A stretch of DNA of 64,000 bases from Polytrichum commune (lineage: Eukaryota > Streptophyta > Polytrichopsida > Polytrichales > Polytrichaceae). Below the pieces are notes generated by a model that was not told the DNA's origin, searched no databases, and saw nothing but the letters and a program-made list of their open reading frames with translations. The translations under genes were made by a program, and so were the position numbers. The stretch spans positions 50,051,554-50,115,553 of the forward strand of contig OX485803.1 of NCBI GenBank assembly GCA_950295325.1. Direction: 5' to 3'. Below, one piece after another: positions 11,901-22,860 of the stretch (within the stretch, counting starts at the first letter, position 1; each line of letters opens with the position of its first letter).

Positions 11901-12911
11901 TTCCCAGTGATTAGTAAGGGTATGTCTGTCTACCGCCATATTCGTTGATTTAATGGTTCAGCGTAGCACACAAATGGAGTACTTCTGGCTGGTATAGGAC
12001 CTGTGTAGGATCACATAGACTGTCTTTTGGAGATGCCTGCTGTGTTGTTGGGGCTAATGAGGGTGAAGCTACTCTTATACAACTCCTGTGAGACATTTAA
12101 GACATCTGCCTTGAGGTCAAAATCTAATGTGGATGAAATTGAAAGTTCTGATTCCGGATATTCTGCCTGATACACGACACGAGAGGACTGCTCTGTTTGA
12201 TCCTTATTTGTGTAGCTCCATGTGTTCGACCTTCCGCAAGTGCAACGTCACCAGCGAGTTCTTCTTTTATTACTGGAATTAATTGCTGATTTATTGCATG
12301 TAAAACTTAACATTACTCAGGGACATGGGCCTTCAGAATGTAACCGTCAGATGCTGGGAGCTCAGGCTGAATCTGAGTCTCCCTGCACAGCTTTTCGAGC
12401 ATCCCATTGCTATATTATGAGGACCCACATAACGAGAGCTAAACACTACTATGTTTTCTGAGAAATTATATTTAGTCAAATTTTAGTACAAATTGACACC
12501 TATTACATCTTATGACAATAATACTACATTGATGTGTTGGAAATTGTGCTGAAGTCGCGGGCAGTCACTCTTAATTCCACTCACTACATTCTCTTTGCGA
12601 TAGCCTGACAATAGAAGGCGTCTCTTGGAATCCACTTGGAAAATATATGCTTTGTACCATTGCTCATGTGTAGTTGTTATATAATTAGAGGTGGGGCTGC
12701 ATGCACTTCTGCAATTAAGGTGAGATTGGCAATGGCACAAAATTCGGGGACACAACTGCGAGCATTGCAAGAGGTATTGGAATTCATAGTAAGAGCAAGC
12801 CCAATCGTGCCTAGATCTGCATCCGGGAATGAAAAGTGGCCTCTGTCCAGGATGTAGATGCAAACCCATGTCTTATTGTCACTCATCCTGCATTTGTGAT
12901 GGTATATTTTT
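8958..12911. other. Long intergenic stretch, no recognised gene
   Basis: It holds a microsatellite (9507-9533) and scattered short frames of fewer than 80 residues without motifs. The 10.4-12.9 kb part is slightly richer in G+C and could hold a non-coding or poorly conserved transcript. I could not support an exon-intron model. Confidence 0.35.
9507..9533 (+). repeat. (ATT)9 microsatellite
   Basis: Nine uninterrupted ATT units, preceded by short CTC and ACT triplet runs from about 9480. Confidence 0.9.
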
Positions 12912-13172
12912 TTGAAGTCTCAAACCTCAACTGCTTATTTCTCAAACTCATCCCGTTCATCTGTAACTAGTAATTTTCCTTAAGTCTCAAACCTCAACCG
13001 CTTATTTCTCAAACACATCCGGCTCATCTATAACTAGAATTTTTTTTCTTCTGAAGACTCAAACCTCAACCGGTTATTTCTCAAACGGATCCAGTTCATC
13101 TGTAACTAGTACTTTTCTTGAAGTCTCAAAACCTCAACCGGTTATTTCTCAAACTCATCTGGTTCATCTATA
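12912..13172 (+). repeat. Tandem array, four units of about 69 bp
   Basis: Four units start near 12912, 12980, 13050 and 13118. Each holds AAGTCTCAAACCTCAACC, then TTATTTCTCAAAC, then a GTTCATC(T)GTAACTAG end. A fifth, isolated and diverged unit lies at 48238-48305, so the unit also exists dispersed. No coding meaning is seen. Confidence 0.8.
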
Positions 13173-15543
13173 AATATATGATACTAGAGAAAAGTAGTAG
13201 GTCGACCCGCTGAAAAATTATTGTCTTATTATATATAACCCTCCTTGCAAATCCCTCACATATACAGGGAGTTCAAGATTTCTTGCATCATTTTTCATCC
13301 GAGATGGAATTGCACACGGGTGAGTGGGCGGCTTTCCTACATCCGCATCTGCATTGCATATGTAAAAATGCATTTGTAGATGCGAATGCATGGTAAGTGA
13401 CCTTTCCTAACACTTCAGTAAGAATGTTAGACAATGCATCTTTATTCATCGAATACATGAATACAGACATAACTATCTCAGCTTCATTGCAAATACTAAC
13501 TGTAATCCTAGAACTAAATTTCTGTCTGTGTTTGCAGGGTATAACGTTGGGACTTGGAGGAGACAAATCCTGTTAATGGGAAATTCAATTTTGTTCGAAC
13601 CCTGGGAATGTGAGCATCTAAAAGGTTCCTGTTCCTCATACCAGTCATAGATGACATGGTATGACTCGTCCTAGCTGGACCCAAAACAATCCTAGCTGGA
13701 CTTGTGACGGAGTGGTTTATTACACAGAACTAACAAGAAGCTTGTACATATGTGCAGGTTAGATAAATAAAAGAATGTTAGACATTGACCAGCAAGTGCT
13801 CATAACATTACTCAACGTTCAACTCTTGTTCCATGGGCTCTCAGAATATAATAATGAGATGTTCGAAAAGCTACACCAGGGAATTCAAATTTAGACTAAA
13901 CTTTCATCATCTCATTGTTATATTTTGAGGGCCCACGTCAATGAGTAATGTTATGCTTTCAGAAAGGATGTAGGACGGTCATGAGTTGGCCAAGAATTTC
14001 TTACTCATGAAGAACTGGAGTTGATTTCCCTTTGTTAATTTTTGTCCCTTATATTGGTGAACGCCATGCTTGTAGGTGATAGGCGTCATGACACCATAAA
14101 ATGCATTGTGTCGATTACAAGTTGCGTAATAAACTACTGATAAAGAAAAAGAAATGAAATTGACCCATTTCTTCAAGTTGGGTAGGCCCTTCTGGAGCAA
14201 GCATTCTTGAAATTGTGAGCCTATTGCTCAAAAATTACTAATTTATAAGAGTTATTGAATTCCAGTAATACCCTCTTCTTGTGGCCCTACCCTTCACATA
14301 ATTAATAAGATACGGCAAAGAAGAACTGAGGTTCGATAACTAAATCCAAGGCAATGATATCTCCTTCAAGGAGACTTACAAGGATGGCAAACAAGAAGCA
14401 TAACCCTCACCATCTCAAATCTTGTTGGACATGTTGTGTCTTTATTGGAAACGAATACGACAAATATAGAATGTAACAAGTGACCCTCGTGACATGATGA
14501 ACATTACATTCAATGTTGACCACAAGGAATCTTGCTATTGGTTGTAACATAGCTCCTCATGTACTTATTTTGTCAATACCACGACTCAAAAATTACACGA
14601 GGATGTTTTGCTACAATCCATAGCAGGGCTCTTCATGTACAATATCTAGTACATAAAAGACCAACGGATTCGATTACTCCAATTGAATATGAAGCTGAGG
14701 AGAGGAGCATCTCAATGGACATTCTAACCAGACAAGTATCCAAATGGACGGGAATGCCAATACAAAAAGAAGCTCACCAGACGAGTATCTCAATGGATGT
14801 AATTGGAAATACGGTAATTTATCCTTACCCTAAATATTGAAATGAAGAATCTCATCTTGTAAGCACCATGCATCACAGGCCCCCATCACATGAGCAATGA
14901 CTGCCTATATTTTAGAATAGGTCTCTCCGCATTGTTATGGTGCCCAATTGGCTGTGATTGTTGAATTCCTTCACATGAATTATATGCTCTTTGAGCATGG
15001 ACCATCCTTTCACATCATGACACTGATCTGTGTAGGGATCCACGGACTCAACATCATTCCAAAGCTTCAGTATTGAATTGATGAAATGTTATTCCACAAA
15101 GAGGAGCAACATGCTATGAAATGCAGGCATTGAGAGGAGTTCATTGGCATCAATTGTGTGTCTGGATTTGAAATGCTTTAAACCTTCAGACGTAGTTTTC
15201 AGAACCACATAGAAGCAGGATAGTCAAAGCAGGGGTCACCAGCCTTTATTTCACTTCTAAGAAAATATTTGAAACTTCATAGAATTCGTGGTTTTGAAGA
15301 TGTTTATCATATCACGACTCCAAATCCGAACTACATACTGCTTCTCAAGAACGCTTCAGCAAATCCGAACCACAATAAGTCCGTTTTTTGATGTGCAATA
15401 GTCTGGCAAAAAGAGGATACCACTTCCCTAGGTCCCTTTCAGTTTGCCAAAGTAAAAGGTCACTGTAAAAAGTATTTGCTGATGCTTTTAGCTCAATGAA
15501 AGTAAAAAAGAGATATTGTTATATCTATCTATCTATCTATCTC
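13173..15543. other. Intergenic; weak signs of an unrecognised spliced gene near 13.2-13.6 kb
   Basis: A TATA-like tract (about 13230) is followed by an ATG at 13302 and by good donor (GTGAGT at 13320, GTAAGT at 13394) and acceptor (TTTGCAG at about 13537) sites, but the possible exons are too short to identify. A frame at 14559-14840 (93 residues) contains a diverged internal repeat (ATCTCAATGGA, twice) and no known motif. Nothing else is supported. Confidence 0.2.
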
Positions 15544-15556
15544 TATATATATATAA
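15544..15556 (+). promoter_or_regulatory. TATA box of the Cys-pair gene
   Basis: A TATATATATATAAA tract directly follows an ATCT microsatellite (from about 15527). It lies about 111 bp before the ATG at 15667, leaving a leader of roughly 80 nt if transcription starts about 30 bp downstream of the box. Confidence 0.5.
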
Positions 15557-15666
15557 ACAACATTTTAAAGTGATCGTCACTTTCAAAACCCTCCTGGAGC
15601 AACAAAAGGGAGTCTAATAACATCGATCATCACAACTCCCCAAATTAACTTCGCAAACTCGAAACA

Positions 15667-16311
15667 ATGGATGAGGAAATCAGCACTTACCTCATTATAT
15701 CTGCACAAGCAATGGAACAACGCCAGCGTTATGCAACTAAGAAAGTGGACGTACAGATGGATGACTCTTCTTCAATAATAAAGTCGATTATTTCAGGGAA
15801 AACCATCAGGAGGCGTCGACCTAATTCTCTCTGCATGTCTAATAATTCTGACAGACTCGTAGCTGAATCTGTGCGTGATTCTTTACTAGAGACTAAAGCA
15901 CCCGTGGAACAAGTTACGGAGAAGATTCCTGAAGAGAAGGTCCCTGTAGCTGTAATCAACAAGTGTCGCGGATGCTCCGAAACCGTGATCCTCCATTTCG
16001 CAACCCGACTTGATCATCAACATCATCTCAACGGGAGAGCAGTTGCATTCAAGGCGGTGTACAGGTGCACGGATGCACAGTGCCAGGAGGAGTTTCCTTT
16101 GAATCCCATGTGGGATGTTTCTTTGCGACCTGATGATTTTCCTTGGCACGTAAAGGCACAGTACCTAGAACCAGATCATACCAAAGGGTTACTTCACAGC
16201 TGCCCGAAATGCTATTCAACTTCGACCAAGTTCAAGTACTTCAAGTTGTTTCTCATCGAAGAAACGACGGTGGCATGTGCGAAATGTTTAAGTCGCTCAC
16301 AATTTCATTGA
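15667..16311 (+). CDS. Uncharacterised 214-residue protein with paired cysteines (zinc-ribbon-like)
   Basis: A single uninterrupted frame from a true ATG to TGA, with a TATA box upstream and an AATAAA signal about 8 bp after the stop. Residues 1-100 are acidic/basic and probably disordered, with a basic patch (KTIRRRRPNS, about residues 45-54). The C-terminal half carries four cysteine pairs: CRGC (about 100-103), CTDAQC (about 133-138), CPKC (about 179-182) and CAKC (about 204-207). Spacing suggests one or two zinc-binding ribbons, possibly binding nucleic acid or protein. I do not recognise the family. A decayed second copy of its middle part and 3' flank lies just downstream, so the locus has been tandemly duplicated. 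The intact frame despite neighbouring decay supports a real gene, but expression is unknown. Confidence 0.6.
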   Translation: MDEEISTYLIISAQAMEQRQRYATKKVDVQMDDSSSIIKSIISGKTIRRRRPNSLCMSNNSDRLVAESVRDSLLETKAPVEQVTEKIPEEKVPVAVINKCRGCSETVILHFATRLDHQHHLNGRAVAFKAVYRCTDAQCQEEFPLNPMWDVSLRPDDFPWHVKAQYLEPDHTKGLLHSCPKCYSTSTKFKYFKLFLIEETTVACAKCLSRSQFH

Positions 16312-16322
16312 TAAAAATAAAT

Positions 16323-17115
16323 GTTCAGTACTGCATTTGATCAGTACATGCACTTAGGGTTCATACACCAAATCAAGCAATCAATGGCATTCGCACTCTT
16401 GGAATGTGCGAGCATTTGTTATCAAAACAATATGTATACGTAATATGAAGATGATCATGCCGTGTAAGCTTAGCAATATTCAGTCACTCAAGTTCATTTT
16501 GGCTCACAAAGTCTGTTCACTGCATTTGATCAGTATGCACTTCGAATTCATACACCAAATCAAGCAATCAATGGTATCAATACTCTTGATGTTCAAGAAG
16601 TCATCAACATTTATTGTAATGATCACTGAAGCAAGTTCTGTCTTGAAGTCAATTGCTACAACTTGGGATAGGAGTTAAATATTTTTGTGTAGTGATGGCG
16701 AGCTATGTAGGCGCTGCGATTGACTAATCAAAACCGATACCTCTAATATGGTACTCTGTATTACTGCTTAGACAAGTAATTTTTGGGCAACCAGCTGCAG
16801 TAAGAGTAAAATTTACAATATTGGGCTTGATATTGTCGAGCTTTAGCGATATGCACTTTGAAGGCGGACCGAAATCTATCTTGATGTTCATAGCAGGAGA
16901 GTTGCATTCAAGGTGTAGGGGATGTACCCATGGAGATGGAAAGAATCAGGGGAGTTTCAGAGTATAGTGCATTTGGGTTGCTTTGAAAGCTTCATGACAT
17001 TCGGCGAACTAATGTAAATTTTAATCACAATTCTGCGCAAAAAAGGTTCACAGTTATGTTTGACCGGTATCCACGCAAATTCATACACCATATCAAGCAA
17101 TTGGCATTCTATAGC
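16323..17115 (+). pseudogene. Decayed tandem duplicate of the Cys-pair gene and its 3' flank
   Basis: The 3' flank of the gene (16323-16402: CTGCATTTGATCAGTA, then TACACCAAATCAAGCAATCA) recurs at 16512-16589 and, more diverged, at 17068-17110. Between these, 16860-16980 holds AGAGTTGCATTCAAGG and GGGGAGTTTCAGAG, which align in the same order with the gene's AGCAGTTGCATTCAAGG and AGGAGTTTCCTTTG (16040-16100). No frame survives. The order (gene, flank, flank copy, gene remnant, flank copy) indicates at least two duplication steps. Confidence 0.5.
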
Positions 17116-17832
17116 AACCATAATACGCTCTGTCGGCAAATTAGGTCTGTTATAAGTCAGCTTTTAGCATTTGAGAATGCCCAAGATAGGTGAGATTTGG
17201 AAGTGCATCATATATGCTTTCAACTAAACAACTGTGATGGTTCATGAATGAATGTATCATATTCTGGAATTATGGAATCTTCAGTAATGTGATGGAATCT
17301 ATTATGTGCCTCAATGAAATGATAATGTTTGAACAGTCAGCTTGATAGACGCACCATGGTGACACATGATTGATATTGTGGATATGAGACGCGACCTTTT
17401 CCATGTCATTGACACGTTCGCATTCGGGCCTGTCCCATTTGAGGCCATTGCTTTGGGGAGCCCCACATATCCTCCTTCGAAGTTAAATAGCAGCAACCAA
17501 TGAGAGCATGCGGCAATGAGTTGGTTGTATGAGAGCTAGGGATGAGGCTAAAAGAATTGGGGTTTGGGATTTGGGCTAAATTATTTGGACTTATTAGGTC
17601 ACCTGTTCATTCTTTGGTCAATCATGATCACTAAAACTAAATTGTGGAAAGATGCATTGGACAACCAAGGCCATTAATGAAGTATTTCTTGTGTTACCTA
17701 ATAATTGCATGTCTTTTGGTTTAGTAGTTAATTAGTACTTTAACATAATGTATATGACATCAAAGGTAAATGCAAGATGTAAATATTATGCTAAGGTAAG
17801 ATCTCAGAGAGAGAGAGCGAGAAAGAGAGAGA
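17116..17832. other. Intergenic, nothing recognised; (GA)n at its end
   Basis: A minus-strand frame of 61 residues (17311-17496) lacks any motif. A purine (GA)n tract lies at about 17806-17834, directly against the start of R1 copy d. Confidence 0.4.
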
Positions 17833-18197
17833 GAATGTGTGCCTAATTTGGTTACTAATCATAATTGGACATTGATATTTGAGTGATATATGGTTAGGTA
17901 TGGCTCCAAATACAGATATGAAAAAAACACATGTTGAAAAGAGATTGGACTATGTGCCTCAAATTATGATTATTGTTGTAGGTCTAAAAGTTAACATGAA
18001 TGGGAAGGATCTAAATGACCATTTAATGAGCATGAGAATCTTCATTTTGAATGTTCATATATGAGCTCCAAAAAACTAATAAGGAAGGTGGCGACAACCT
18101 CGATTTGGATTTGCCAACCATCTCATACTAAGTGTTCGATATACTATGAGAAGTTGCTAGACGGAAAGAGTAACCATGTAAGACCCCTCAACCTTCC
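17833..18197 (+). repeat. R1 dispersed repeat, copy d
   Basis: It begins TGTGTGCCTAATTTGGTTAC, has TATTTGAGTGATATATGG, AATGACCATTTAATGAGCA and TGAGAATCTTCATTTTGA, and ends TAAGACCCCTCAACCTT. It is the closest relative of copy a. It abuts the beginning of the recognisable RPA-like relic, so it probably marks where the large Helentron lost its 5' part. Confidence 0.65.
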
Positions 18198-18249
18198 AAT
18201 GAATGAAGAGAGGAAAATAGGAGGAAAAGATTGAGGGAAGATATCTTTT

Positions 18250-18589
18250 ACTTGACATCTATTGGCAACCCATTGACAACCTTCATTCTTGTAACTTATG
18301 TAAGGTGGCTTCACCTTGCACTTTTGTTGTTCATATCGGCACAACAATTGAGGTTGTAGACACTCCACCTTGTGCTACTCGTGTCAAAAGACTTTGGCTT
18401 GTTCCTTTGTCCAAGTTGAATAAAGATGAATTCATCGAAAATTTCCTCCATGAAAGAATGTTTATGACTGAGCTCCTTGGTGAGTTAAAAATCTATGAAG
18501 TTTTTCACTTAAGTCCGGTAAGCGAGCTTCTTGGTTTTAATGGAATCTTCAAATTCAAAGAGATTGTTTTAACATCAAGCTCTCATTAA
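18250..18589 (+). pseudogene. RPA1-like fragment (zinc-ribbon OB-fold, outer Helentron copy)
   Basis: From about 18250 the frame reads into CNLCK, then PCTFVVHIGTTIEVVDTPP, then FHLSPVSELLGFNG, and stops at 18587-18589. It aligns over its whole length with the last exon of the RPA-like gene at 23666-24073 (CNLCKLDAPCSFVIHINATI, FHLSPLNELIGFNE). The CxxC is the second half of the zinc ribbon of RPA70 DBD-C; the first half has been lost beside R1 copy d. The surviving 95 codons are free of stops, so this tail may have decayed later than the rest of the outer element, or been constrained longer. It cannot make a complete RPA1 domain. Confidence 0.65.
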
Positions 18590-19168
18590 GGGTTCTTTGA
18601 CATTAAGTATTTTCAGTTATGATAAGTAAATTTTGAAGTGTGGACTTGGTTTTAAATATCCTTGTGAATAGGATATGACTTTGAATATTTTGTAATAATA
18701 TATGTATATATATTACATCCATATTTACATCAACAATTGTATATATAACCACAACCACAACCACAACCACATCCACAATTAAGTTCATTTCATCATAACA
18801 TTATGTTCATCATATATTATATCCATACCATCATATTCAATATATAATATATCCATGTCATAAGCCCATCTACATAGTCATAACATAAATCTTTCATACC
18901 TTCATGCTTGCAGACTTTATTTTTAACTTTGTAAAATTTTCCTTTATATTTGAAATTAATAATTAATAATTAATAATTAAACTTTCTATAGTGTATACTT
19001 TGTACTTATATCTTTTTAATTTTTTCATTAATTTTTTATATATATTTTTTATATATTTTTATTGTACACATATATTTTCTGCATTTACCCTCTGTTCTTA
19101 GTCAAAATTTGAAATTATTTGAAAATTTGAAAATATAATATTTTCTACCATTTTTTTCATTATCATTA
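18590..19168. other. AT-rich linker within the outer Helentron
   Basis: It holds short runs of AACCAC (about 18749-18770) and AATTAATAATT (about 18955-18980). In the inner copy the matching interval between RPA and OTU (24.08-24.76 kb) is also AT-rich and repetitive, so this is probably the spacer between the RPA gene and the main transposase ORF. Confidence 0.4.
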
Positions 19169-19345
19169 TGGATATCGACATTTTACTTCATTATCAACAT
19201 CTCCAAAGAATTTTGACATTATCCTTTTATATCCAAAGATTATTTATTTGATTGAATGGCTTTTTTGACTTCATTATTCAAAAATGTCACTTTAACTACA
19301 TTCTCAATGTATGACACATTTTACACATTCTCAACATCCCTCTAT
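19169..19345 (+). pseudogene. OTU-like N-terminal remnant of the main Helentron ORF (outer copy)
   Basis: The reading MDIDILLHYQHLQRI at 19169 aligns with MDIDVVLYAHHLQRV at 24766, and after a frame change YLFD-MAF aligns with the CLFDSIAY of the inner copy, where the OTU catalytic Cys should be. Several stops and frameshifts. Its position, before the Rep N-terminal domain and after the RPA fragment, implies that in the complete element OTU was at the N-terminus of the Rep/helicase protein or in its own ORF upstream of it. Confidence 0.45.
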
Positions 19346-20520
19346 ACATTTATAAGAGATAATTAACATTCACTTTGATGATAATTTATTATATGAATAT
19401 CATGGTATAAAAAATCTACAAACATATATAGAAAAAATGGCCATAATTGTAACTTTTGGAGGTCTCTAGGGTGACAACTATGTTATATTTTGTTTGGCCA
19501 GTTATTTACAAAGGCCTATTTGTGTGTGATCTAAAAATAACCACATAATCACTGAGAATTTCAAAACTAGGGCTCCTTTACAAATGCTTTATTATAATGA
19601 TGGCTCTAATCCAACAATACGTCATTATGACCCTCTTTTTTTTTTTAATGTTCATCATCACAAAATCAAATTTCCTTAAATTTGTCATTTATAAAGCCTA
19701 TTGCTCAAGAAATATCATAAACGTCTTAAATAATATACCAACATAATCAAAACCAATCTTTATGTTTATCTTACACAAATGAAAATATTTATAACATTAA
19801 AAAATCTTCCAAATAAAATCTTAACCACATAAGTCTACATATTGTCATTGGCAATCCATTCGTGACAAATAATACCTTCATTTAATGACTACATTTGCAT
19901 CTTCTACTTTGAAGGAGATAGCTAATAAAATTTTGGCCACCAACTTTGATTTGGGACTATAGTTACTCAAGCATGTTCTCATTTGTGTCATATACAACAC
20001 CAGAATAAATGGAACTTGAAGGCTTTTTTAAACACATACATGCAAAATATTCATCAAGCACAAGTTCAATCACAAATTCAAGCACTTATACAACCACACC
20101 TCCAATCACCATCAAAATTACAAGTTCAAGCACATCAAGATTGTCTTGATTTATAAAAATTTGATGATCCACAAATCTATGAAAAATTGATGATTTGTGA
20201 AATTTCAACATTCCATGAACAAAATATTGACAACCGTAATGGAGAAATACAAACTTTTTCACGGTCTTCAACTATTAATGATCATTTAATATATGTTCAA
20301 TAACTTTTGAAGATTCTGATATATGCATGTAAAGTTGTCAACGATTATGCTTTAAAGAAAATAAAAACAATATCTAGAGTATTCCTAAACCTTAAATCTT
20401 AAACCCTACACTTACTAAATTTTCTCTTCAAACTCCACGTGATTGAAAAAATACACCATACTTATGTACAAATTATCATCTACATATTTTTAAAATAAAA
20501 TCTCAAAATTTACAATTCCT

Positions 20521-20870
20521 ATGACTATAAAATTAAATGATTCAATTGAATCTAGACAAAAACTTAATACACTAGAAGAAAGATTAGTATCACCTTGTTT
20601 AGCATTTGCTCAAATTTGGCAACTTCAAGTTTATGAACAATATTACATAAAAATAAATATCATTAATTTTTCATCAAATATGAATTTATACTCTTATTTA
20701 TGTTATCTCATCTTTCACATGATCAGGTTATTACAGGTTTACTAATAAAAGATGTGAAATATAAATTGACAGGTAATGTGCATCCAAATATCATTATTTT
20801 GGCTTTACATAATTTTATTGATATAATTTTGTACGAAAAAAAAAATTCATCTGCGATGGGTGGATATATT
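20521..20870 (+). pseudogene. Helitron N-terminal domain (Helitron_like_N) remnant
   Basis: The frame at 20521 reads QKLNTLEERLVSPCLAFAQI. This is a strong match to the hallmark LxxLEERLVSPRxPFMQI of Helitron Rep proteins, followed by an INIINFSS segment where the family has a VNVP-type strand. After a frameshift near 20700 the neighbouring frame continues with GLLIKDVKYKLTGNVHPN, resembling the YK-x-H-V-RPNK region of the domain. Arg has become Cys and Pro has become Ala in the hallmark, consistent with decay. Confidence 0.75.
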
Positions 20871-21699
20871 TGCATTATCACCATAAAATCAACATATTGA
20901 TACAAAATGATATTACATGTGAGTACGATAGTTTTTATGAATTTGAAGAAAAATATAAAAATACTATGACATATTCAATGCTGCATTACGTATTATCTTT
21001 TAAACAATTTTATGATTATGTTTAATAAGATATCTCCATGGTACCAAGCCAAAATTTCAAATCATTAGGTTTATATTAGGATTTTTATAATGAATGTTTG
21101 AATATCCCAACATCGTATTTTGATCAACCCCATAATACTCCTAGAAATAAACTGTCTTATCAAAAAATTATTCCATGAGAACTTTTACACAAAGATTAAA
21201 AATTTGCAACAAATATATCAAATCTTTTGTTAAAGCTAGCATAATATAAATTCATTTTTTTGTCTATCATATTGAGTTTGGGTGCGCACTGAAAATCTCA
21301 TTGGATGTAAACTACAAGTACATGCTATCAATAATAAATAAATTTAAAATAATAAATTTTATTTTCAATATTATATTTATAAACATTTAAGGATCATATT
21401 ATCTGATTATTTGAATCAATTAAGAGAAAAAAATTCAATGATTTGTTAGTTAAGACCTTATACTTTTTGTAGCATTTACAAGTACGGAGCAGATAAGTTC
21501 TTTTACTTCAATACTTGTATAAGTTTAAAAAATTAAATTTGATATTTCATGTAAAATTTTAGAATGCGAACACATTTTGAAGCTTGTTTGATGTGATTCT
21601 ATCATATGCGCACGATAATATCATCATTGTATGAAATCTTTTCATAATTAATCCATGATGAAAGATGATAAATTTTTTGATACATTGCTGGATTTTTTA

Positions 21700-21950
21700 T
21701 TTGTGATGGAATTTTAAAATCGTGAAAGTGAACATGATCATGCACTTTAATGGGTGGCCAACACACCAATATATGATGTCCATTCTATTGACGCCATTGT
21801 ATACTTTATTAACAAATATATCACATTGAAAAATGATAAAATAACGCTTGATTTTTGTGATGCATAAATAAATCAGCACAAAAAACATGTAGAAGAAAGA
21901 AATCAATTAGTTTGTAAAATGATTTTTCATGGTCTCCCATGAATAAAACA
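21700..21950 (+). pseudogene. Rep HUH endonuclease core of a Helitron-type transposase (decayed)
   Basis: The plus frame through 21721 reads NRESEHDHAL, then a stop (21748-21750), then WVANTPIYDVHSIDAIVYFI and NKYI. This matches the Helitron Rep order: an HxH metal-binding motif (H-D-H at 21733-21741) followed about 20 residues later by the tyrosine motif (VKYIHKYI type). Aligned to that pattern, the first catalytic Tyr position is Phe and the second Tyr (21817-21819) remains. Downstream, HKKHVEERNQLVCKMIFHG fits the conserved HTxTC..k...CRFnFP segment. At least two in-frame stops (21748 and near 21866). In an active element this enzyme would nick DNA and hold the 5' end during rolling-circle transfer. 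Confidence 0.75.
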
Positions 21951-22860
21951 CAAAATCTTGAACCATTGACTTTTGAGTTCTTCTTGATCTCTAAAAAAAA
22001 ATTATTTGGATTCATAATAAAATACTTTTAAAATTAAAAAAAGAACCTACAAATGTTGGTTGTGTCTTTTATCACATTCTTAAATTCACTATTCATAGAT
22101 AAAAATACATACATATATATATATATACAAATATATAATTAAATAAGCCTATAATATTCCTACAAAGAATGTATAAAGACATACATACAATGTTTTTTGG
22201 CATTTTTCCAAAAAAATTATGACAAACAAATATGAATGTTTAGTTTGATGTATCCTTATGTCATAGCTAATTATTGTATTAGATATTTGATAAACAATTA
22301 TAAGTGTAACCAATCTCTCACAGGTTTATCACCAACATTCACACTAACACTTATCAATCAAAACGATGAGTTGAAGAACTCAGTTTATTGTCTCTATCCC
22401 TAAAGGGGAGAGACCACGAAAACGTTGCGTTTTCAGGAGTTACGCTGCTGAACAGTAAAACTCTAGAGTGTTGAACAATGAAACTATAGCGTAAAAATAA
22501 AAAGTAAAAAGTAAACTGACTATAATTGCAGTACTAGTAAAAACTCTGACTAGAACTGTAGAGCCGCCTCCTAAGAGCTTCAATGCGAATCTCGTCCTTC
22601 ATTCTCTTCCCCATTCTTCTTCGAGCTCCTCATTCTTCCCTAAGAGCTCTCTCTGGCTTTGTTTTCCTCTGCTTGTTGCTACCTTGTGTGTCATCGTTCT
22701 TTTGGAGGTATCATGATGAAATGAGCTGAGCGCCCCACTGTATTGTTGGAAGAGATAGATAATGCTTTTCGGGATGTAATTTTTGAGTGTTTTGTACTGT
22801 CTTGTTATGGGAGCACCATGCTACCATCGAAATCTTCAACTCACTAGTTTTTCCACGCAG

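Noticed and set aside
22327-22760. A solo LTR before the RPA gene
   Set aside because: CAACA- and TGTTGGAA-like ends occur, but no matching pair of ends or target duplication could be found.
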